A stretch of DNA of 64,000 nt. It comes from Fragum whitleyi (taxonomy: Eukaryota; Mollusca; Bivalvia; Cardiida; Cardiidae). Below, one piece after another: positions 57,217 to 64,000 of the stretch. Positions within the stretch are counted from its first letter, which is position 1. Each line of letters begins with the position of its first letter. Where the stretch lies: positions 15,923,526 through 15,987,525 of the forward strand of contig OX411545.1 in assembly GCA_948146395.1 (NCBI GenBank), given 5' to 3'. The notes beneath the pieces were generated by a model. The model was not told the origin of the DNA, did not search any database, and worked only from the letters and a program-made list of their open reading frames with translations. The position numbers and the translations under genes were made by a program.

Positions 57217-60200
57217 TTTATTCTTAAAAACAATACATTTTAACTGGTTTGACTGAGAAAGAAAAAAAGAGACTACATTGACTACGAGGCAATTATTCAT
57301 GAAAGACATATTTGATTCAAAAATTCAAGTTTTACGTGTACAGTTGACATATTAAACTTGTAAAATTGTAGCATATTTTTTCTCTCCAATTCTAGCATGC
57401 AGGGACATAATATAAATGTCTAGAAGACACATAACGTGATATTTCTTGACAAAAAGCAGTTACTTTATGAATCGTTCTTTGCACGCGAAAACTTCAAATA
57501 TATCTTGAAATATGTGCATAGTGTATTTTAGCCCCAGCCATTATAAATCTTTGCAAGAAAATACGACAATAGGAAATGAACGAACTAAATGGCCCGAAAC
57601 GCGTGTTTGCCGACTTATGTTCCTATTCAGTGTGGATAACATGTTCATGGGAATTTGTAGAACAACAAAACGCGAAACCATGTATGAAAAAAGATATCAA
57701 CATTATAATGGTATTTGTCGATTAAAGCTTAAAATGAAATTCTTAGTTGTAATCAATAATTCTTTTCCTACCAAAAGTTAATTTATTTGAATTTAAAAAT
57801 AATAATTTCATTTCAAAAATATTAACAAAATATACGTATGTGACCCTTCACGTGAAAAGTGACCATCTGGGAACTTCGTAAAATAGATATTTGAAAAAGA
57901 GATTAGTCTAGAACAGGCAAACCAGAGATCGTATTTTAATGTTTCTTTCACAGGAATGTAGATTGATTATTCTAGATTCAGAAAATTAGTAAAGTGCGTA
58001 AAGTGCGTAAAGTTTCGATCCCTGTCAGACTGCGCTGATCGCGTAGGCTGACAAGGGTCGACACTTTACGCATTTTCCATATGGTCCCTTTTCGCGTGGC
58101 GGTTCACATTTTCATCCGACGGTCGTTTACAAAAGTTGTTCTACTCGTGGCCCCACTTGTATGTAAGGGAATTATGTGAGCATTTGTTTCCAGAATGCCG
58201 ATTCGAAATATTGATTTTTGCAACCCAAAATCGCTTAAAACGATAGGCATGTTTTAGTCTCTAATTGAAATGATAGAGTTTGTGCAGATTGTTTTTACAA
58301 GAAATATTTTTTATTTGAGCTACAGTAAATCTTGGAGCATACGTTACTGGCTAGGGTTAACACAAAGCTTTCGGTAGAAATTCTTTATTATAGATCTATC
58401 TGAGACTGCGGTCCTCATTCATATTTACAATTGCCTCCTTAATGCATATTTTTTTTCTTCATGAACTCGTTTAAACTACAATTTATAAATGCGCTTTTAA
58501 ATAATTCAAATATTCCTTATGAAGATACACGAAAAGTAGTAGGCCTATTGATGATAAACGTTCTTTTCTTTCATTTTCTTCAATTCATTTTTTTTTTCAC
58601 TTATTTTTTCCATTTCATTTATCTTTTTTTATTTAATTCGTTTTTTTATTCATTCATTCTTTTCATTTTTCTAATAAACTCTTTGGATTTTTGTATTATG
58701 TGTTCGAGTTCAAGGTAAAGTTTCAAGGTCAAAGGTCAATGATAATCGTAGACATATGTGCACTAGCAGCTGGGGGCTAAGAAAGGGTGCAAATACAGTA
58801 TACATGTGGGAACAACCAAGAATCCATTGTTAGACGGTCTAGCCGCGCTATATGACTAGGAAAATGAAAGTCCATTCAAACAAAACAAAGATACACGTTT
58901 GAAGAAAAGTTTTGTTCGCACTGACGATTATTATGAATGAAGGAAAGGATTAAGGTACTGGGGCCCGTTTTACTACAAATCCTACGATCATTTTTTCGTA
59001 AGTCAGAAATTTAAGTTGATTCTACGGTAGTAACTAAATATGGAACTCTGACATGAATCATCTCATTGAAATCGTCTTCTTAAGACGATTCCGGTGAGAC
59101 ATTGCAAGGCAGCATTAAAGAATGAATGAATACACCACAAACGATTTTTGATTTTGACTCTTTTGACTTACGATTATTTTTTTCGTAATAAGTTTAGTAA
59201 AACCCGCCCCGATTCTAGAGATTTCATGGTCCGTTGATTAAAGCGGTTGAGATATTAGGTAATTGCCCGCGCATTATTTACAGTTTTTTCTTTGTTGTTG
59301 GTGGTGTTTATTTTTTTTATTTTTTTTATTTTTTTTTTTTTTTTTTTTTTTTTTGTTGTTGTTGTTGTTGTTTTTAGCTCGGCTGTTTTCGGAGGAAACC
59401 TGAGGTATTATGATCACCGTCGTTGGCGTCAGCATTGGTTTTGGCGTTGGAGAGACAAACTTTAACCTTTGTCAAATCTCTGTTGTTATTGAAGATATCT
59501 TCATGAAACTTGGCATGTGTGTTCACCATCACAAGAACTACAAAGACTATCAAGGGGGATAACTCATTTTTGTAAGAGTATTGCATCTTTTTCGAAATAG
59601 AATTTGTGAATTATCCAGCCCCTTCGGCCGAGCGTTCAACCTGTAGGCGATGCTCTTGTTAAAATTTGAGCCCGTGTAACACATTTCCAAGAAGTTTATT
59701 TGAGAAATTGTTGTAAATGTCGTACTTTGGCTCATTTTGAATATGGACACATCTATCTGAAATTGTATTAGAATTTAGATTCAATTTTCAGAGAAGAAAT
59801 GGAATAGGATGGGGCTCCATCCTTCTGCTGCTGAGAAATTTATATAAATTTTATTGCAGTGAAACAAATATCAAAATGATATTTAGAGAAAATTTCGTCT
59901 CCATTTTACTCTAAGGTGTTATAAACACGTACTAAATTCCGAATGTGCATGCTGAGAACATAGAAATCCTAACGGTTAAAATAAAATAACTTGAACATTT
60001 ATGAACGTTTAAATTCAGATTATGAATTTTAGTTTTTTATTAGTGTATAAGATACATTTCACTGATGCTTTAGCGTTGGGAACAATTAACACGTTGACTT
60101 GATTATAGAGTGATTTTGGAATTAAATAGAATGAGTGTGATGAGTGAGTTTTGAGTGAAATTCAAGGGAATTAATGCAGTATGGCTAATTTCGTCCGAAT

Positions 60201-62925
60201 TAAATTCGATATACGTAATGTTCTGTTTATGTGTCTTGACGGACTATTTAGACGCTTGAAAATCAATGTCAGCCAATAAAATTGTGGGATAGTTTGTTAA
60301 ATTTGAAAAAAGAAATATTGATCGTCTTGAACGATTTCGAGTTTGTTTGTTTGTTTTGAAGGAAATCCAGGCGCGTTTTTGAATGGCATGAGTGAGTGTT
60401 TTGGATGAATGAATGGAGCGCCGGCTGAGTGAGCGATTAAGACATTCTGATCGAGGCAAATGTCTTTTTGCGGTGTTAGTAACCGTAGGAACATCGTGAA
60501 TTGACAAGATGAATGATTTTAGAATGAATTTGAATTGAAATTGAATAAGAATAACGAGAAACCTTTGAATGAAATTCAATGGATGTAATACAACATCGCT
60601 TATTCCGTCTAAATTGGACAAAATTAGAGATATTTACCCCCCCCCCCCCCTCCTCAGTAAAAAAAATACGTAATTGACTGTCTGTGTGTCTTCATGGGTC
60701 GATCAGACGTTTAAAATCTACGCAAAGAAATGAAAGCGTGCAAAAAAATTATCGACATGAGTGATATGATGATAGATTTTAACCTTTTCGATGAGTTTTT
60801 GAACCATCTCAGAGCCTTTTTGGGTGATTTGAGTGAGTGCTTTGAATCCAATAAATAGAACGCTGGGAGAGTGATTCAGAATAAAGATCTGAATGTCGAT
60901 TATATAGTTCTACATTGAGAAGTACGAATGAAGACCTGAATGTCGATTATATAGTTCTACATGTGAAGTCTGAAAGCAGACCTGAATGTCGATCAGATTT
61001 GATACTTCTGTATTGAAAATATTGTGAATTTAAGCCTGTAAATCGATTGAAGACTTCATTTATCATGCAATGAAGCATGTATTGACTTGATATCATCTGT
61101 CTGATGACATGACATGATACAGCTCTATTTCCAATATAGACCTAAATACAGAGATTGACGGTCTCTACAGCTCTTACATCTAATATAGACCTAAATACAG
61201 AGATTGACGGTCTCTACAGCTCTTACATCTAATATAGACCTAAATACAGAGATTGACGGTCTCTACAGCTCTTACATCTAATATAGACCTAAATACAGAG
61301 ATTGACGGTCTCTACAGCTCTTACATCTAATATAGACCTAAATACAGAGATTGACGGTCTCTACAGCTCTTACATCTAATATAGACCTAAATACAGAGAT
61401 TGACGGTCTCTACAGCTCTTACATCTAATATAGACCTAAATACAGAGATTGACGGTCTCTACAGCTCTTACATCTAATATAGACCTAAATACAGAGATTG
61501 ACGGTCTCTATAGCTCTTACATCTAATATAGACCTAAATACAGAGATTGGCGGTCTCTACAGCTCTTACATCTAATATAGACCTAAATACAGAGATTGAC
61601 GGTCTCTATAGCTCTTACATTTAATATAGACCTAAATACAGAGATTGACGGTCTCTATAGCTCTTACATCTAATATAGACCTAAATACAGAGATTGACGG
61701 TCTCTACAGCTCTTACATCTAATATAGACCTAAATACAGAGATTGACGGACTCTATAGCTCTTACATCTAATATAGACATAAATACAGAGATTGACGGTC
61801 TCTACAGCTCTTACATCTAATATAGACCTAAATACAGAGATTGACGGTCTCTACAGCTCTTACATCTAATATAGACCTAAATTCATAGATTGACGGTCTC
61901 TTAAGCTCTTACATCGAATATAGACCTAAATACAGAGATTGACGGTCTCTACAGCTCTTGCATCTAATATAGACCTTAATACAGAGATTGACGGTCTCTA
62001 CAGCTCTTACATCTAATATAGACCTAAATTCATAGATTGACGGTCTCTATAGCTCTATTTGCATTTAATGTAGACCTGTTTGCAGAGATTGACGGTTTCT
62101 ACAGCCTTATATGTATCAGATGTAGACCTGTATCCAGATGTCGATGGTCTCTACAGCTCTTTATGCATCCAATGTAGACCTGAATGCATCGATTGCCGGT
62201 CTGTAGAGCTCTATTCGCATCCAATGTAGACCTGAATTGTGATTGAAGTACCTGTTTCACACACATGGATACAGGTCATACAAATAGAAGATCATGAAAT
62301 TGACAAATGGAATGATTTTTGATTGTTTTCGTAATGAAATCAGATTATTTCGAGTTCGAATGGGACCCTGGATATGTAATATAATATCGTTTAATTTAAT
62401 CAAATGGAAGAAAGCTTTTATATTGTATTACCTCCACTTGAAAAAATCTCCATACTTATTTATAAAAATATTTGTGTATCTTTTCGGACGCTCCGAAATC
62501 AACACAGTTAGTTACATCGTGAAATTGACATTTATCTCAATCAAAACCATTCTAAAATCGCTAACTCAGCGCTCAATTCATTCATTCCAGACACTCGCCT
62601 AAACCACTCAGAAACGCCCCAAATGACTCAAAAAGAAACAATCAACAGCTTCATTCAAAATGAATATGAATGTAAGAAAATCGCGATTTCAATGACATAA
62701 TTGAAATTGTTAGCGTCTGATTAGTTCTTGAAGACATGGGAAGCCATTTTAGAACTTTAATGCATATTTCATTAAAGGGAGGTAATAAATATTGCTAATT
62801 TTGTTCATCCTGAACAAAGTTAGCGATGTGGTTAACGTCCCTTTAATTTCACTCAAAACTCGCTCCTCCTGCTCATTCAATTTCATTCCAAAATCATTCA
62901 CCTTGTCAATTTCACGTTGTTGTTA
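57217..62925 (+). repeat. Segmental duplication, copy 2
   Basis: Matches 40462-49077 in order and orientation. It holds the empty TA site (57803-57804) and the empty TTAA site (60711-60714). It joins what are positions 42918 and 44873 of copy 1 near 58700. It contains its own MITE-A copies (about 60081-60486, 60486-60890, partial 62288-62405, and 62503-62925), a second copy of the bivalve repeat (59385-59660) and a T-rich run at 59310-59374. It ends exactly where the minus-strand LINE begins. Confidence 0.85.
61118..62230. repeat. 49-bp tandem satellite, about 19 homogenised units plus diverged edge units
   Basis: The unit ACATCTAATATAGACCTAAA plus TACAGAGATTGACGGTCTC plus TACAGCTCTT repeats with almost no change from about 61130 to 62040. 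The last few units before 62230 resemble the 52-bp units of copy 1. The central AGAGA...TCTCT can pair. Confidence 0.9.
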
Positions 62926-64000
62926 AGGACGATTTCCGGATTTCGTTTTTGCGCAACGTCTTTGCGCATCGAACTCTTCAAAAAGAAGTTAGCGCTCCTA
63001 TTTAGCACTTCTGTATCTGTATGTGTACGTTGTAGAATCCTTAAAAGGCTTTTATACAACGGAAGTGTGTGTTGCCATATTACTGGCTCTCGTTTTTGAG
63101 GGCCGTCTTAAAGGCCGCTAACGAGCCTGCATGCACTGTTGCATTTGGCAGGTGATTCCACTGGATAGTGGTGTTTACAAAGAATGAGTGCTTGTATTGT
63201 TGTGTTTTTGCTGTGGGTATGACTAGACTTTTTTGTTGTTGCAAACATGTTTTTCTACTATGTTTGTGCTGATGTGATCAGTGAATTTCTTTGTTCTAAT
63301 TGACCTTTTTGGCTTTTGGAATGTGAGGAATTTTGATGCAGGCAGGGACGGTACTAACCCCTCAACCACCTTGTACATTAGGACAAGTCGCAGATTTTTT
63401 CCTTCTTTCTTCTAGGGCCTCAAGTTCTAGTTCTTTTTTGAAGCGATGAATAGTTCCTGGCTCTCTAGTTCTATAGTCGTTTTTGATGAATCGTATAGCT
63501 TTGTTTTGGATTTTCTCCAATTTATCTATGTCTGATTGTTGGTAGGGGTCCCAGATTGTTGCTCCATATTCCATGATAGATCTTACTAATGTTATGTATG
63601 CAGTTTTCCTGCATGATTCTGGTACTTTCTTTTGATTCCTTTTTAATAATCCAAGACTAGAGTTGGCCTTGTTTGAGACAATTTTGATATGCTTGTTCCA
63701 ATTTAGATCATTAAAGATTTGTAGTCCGAGGTATGGATTGTCCTGTACTTCTTGAAGAATGTGATTATTTAGTTCATAGAATTTAGATGATTTCTGATTG
63801 ATTGACATTATGTAGCACTTTTTGGCATTGAATCTCATTCCCCATTTATCTGCCCAAGCTTCTAAGTTTTTTAAGTCCTTTTGAAGTTTTGTATGATCTT
63901 CATTTTTCTTGATGGTTCGGTACAGGAGGCAATCATCTGCAAAGAGCCGCACTGATGATGTGACTTCATCTGGGAGGTTATTTATGTGAAATAAAAACAT
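62926..64000 (-). pseudogene. LINE reverse transcriptase C-terminal part and 3' UTR
   Basis: On the minus strand the reading enters at the window edge with INNLPDEVTSSVRLFADDCL; FADD (63932-63943) is the catalytic RT motif. It continues through LEAWADKWGMRFNAKKC, PYLGLQI, SIMEYGATIWDP and the thumb-like KLEKIQNKAIRFI. A one-base shift in an A-run (about 63394-63400) gives an early stop at 63362, but the other frame continues RLVLMYKVVEGLVPSLPASK. Further lesions follow before FVNTTIQWNHLPN and a final TAA near 63080. The rest to 62926 is the 3' UTR, ending 'GAAATCCGGAAATCGTCC'. Jockey/CR1-like organisation without RNase H. Inactive. Confidence 0.88.

Noticed and set aside
61118..62230. Regular 49-bp repeats resembling a CRISPR array.
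   Set aside because: The whole unit is repeated with no variable spacers; it is a satellite in animal DNA, and there are no cas-like genes.

Overview
The window reads as AT-rich animal nuclear DNA, most likely from a bivalve mollusc. Support comes from repeat types I know from bivalve genomes: elements ending in a GAGCAC/GTGCTC hairpin followed by CAGGTGAGCT, tandem units of about 138 bp built around 'TCTAGAGTGTCCAC', tRNA-headed SINEs, and large numbers of short inverted-repeat elements. The species assignment is inference. I find no host protein-coding gene, rRNA gene, free-standing tRNA gene or CRISPR array. Every recognisable protein fragment belongs to a transposable element and every one is disabled.

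Layout. 1-1681 is the 3' end of a LINE with an RNase H domain. 1.7-9.8 kb holds a mariner-type non-coding element (2638-3581), a hairpin-bearing repeat (4424-4822), a GCTCACCTGA-type element (5791-8282) split by a SINE-carrying insertion, and the first of many copies of a roughly 430 bp TA-flanked MITE called here MITE-A. 10.7-13.5 kb is an old, patchy duplicate of 29.4-32.2 kb. 15,536-23,586 is a structurally complete LTR retrotransposon on the minus strand without gag or pol. 24.6-29.4 kb has another SINE and non-coding repeats. 32.3-36.1 kb has foldbacks, two more copies of the hairpin repeat and a MITE-A cluster. 36,183-40,266 is a 4.08 kb TTAA-flanked long-inverted-repeat element inserted inside a MITE-A copy. 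40.46-49.08 kb and 57.22-62.93 kb are two copies of one segmental duplication. Between them lie foldbacks, a dead Tc1-type transposase, an unusual GC-rich palindrome array (53,553-56,790) and a second Tc1 fragment. 62,926-64,000 is the 3' part of a second LINE on the minus strand.

How the parts relate. The window is a record of nested insertions. The segmental duplication gives clean before/after evidence: copy 1 carries a TA-flanked element (41,055-42,020) and a TTAA-flanked element (46,827-47,064), and copy 2 keeps both empty sites. Non-coding elements dominate and must have been moved by enzymes encoded elsewhere.

Most interesting: (1) an 8.05 kb LTR element with 4 differences in 253 bp between its LTRs, a GTTG target duplication, and PBS and PPT in place, but no coding capacity; (2) the array of alternating-orientation 16-mers GGGGTAACCTGTCCCC inside AT-rich units of about 370 bp, bounded by inverted ends; (3) hairpins whose two arms have changed together between copies; (4) CTCF-like, CRE, E-box and DR1 sites carried by the repeats. 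All coordinates and similarities were read by eye; repeat boundaries may be off by a few bases, and by tens of bases for old copies.
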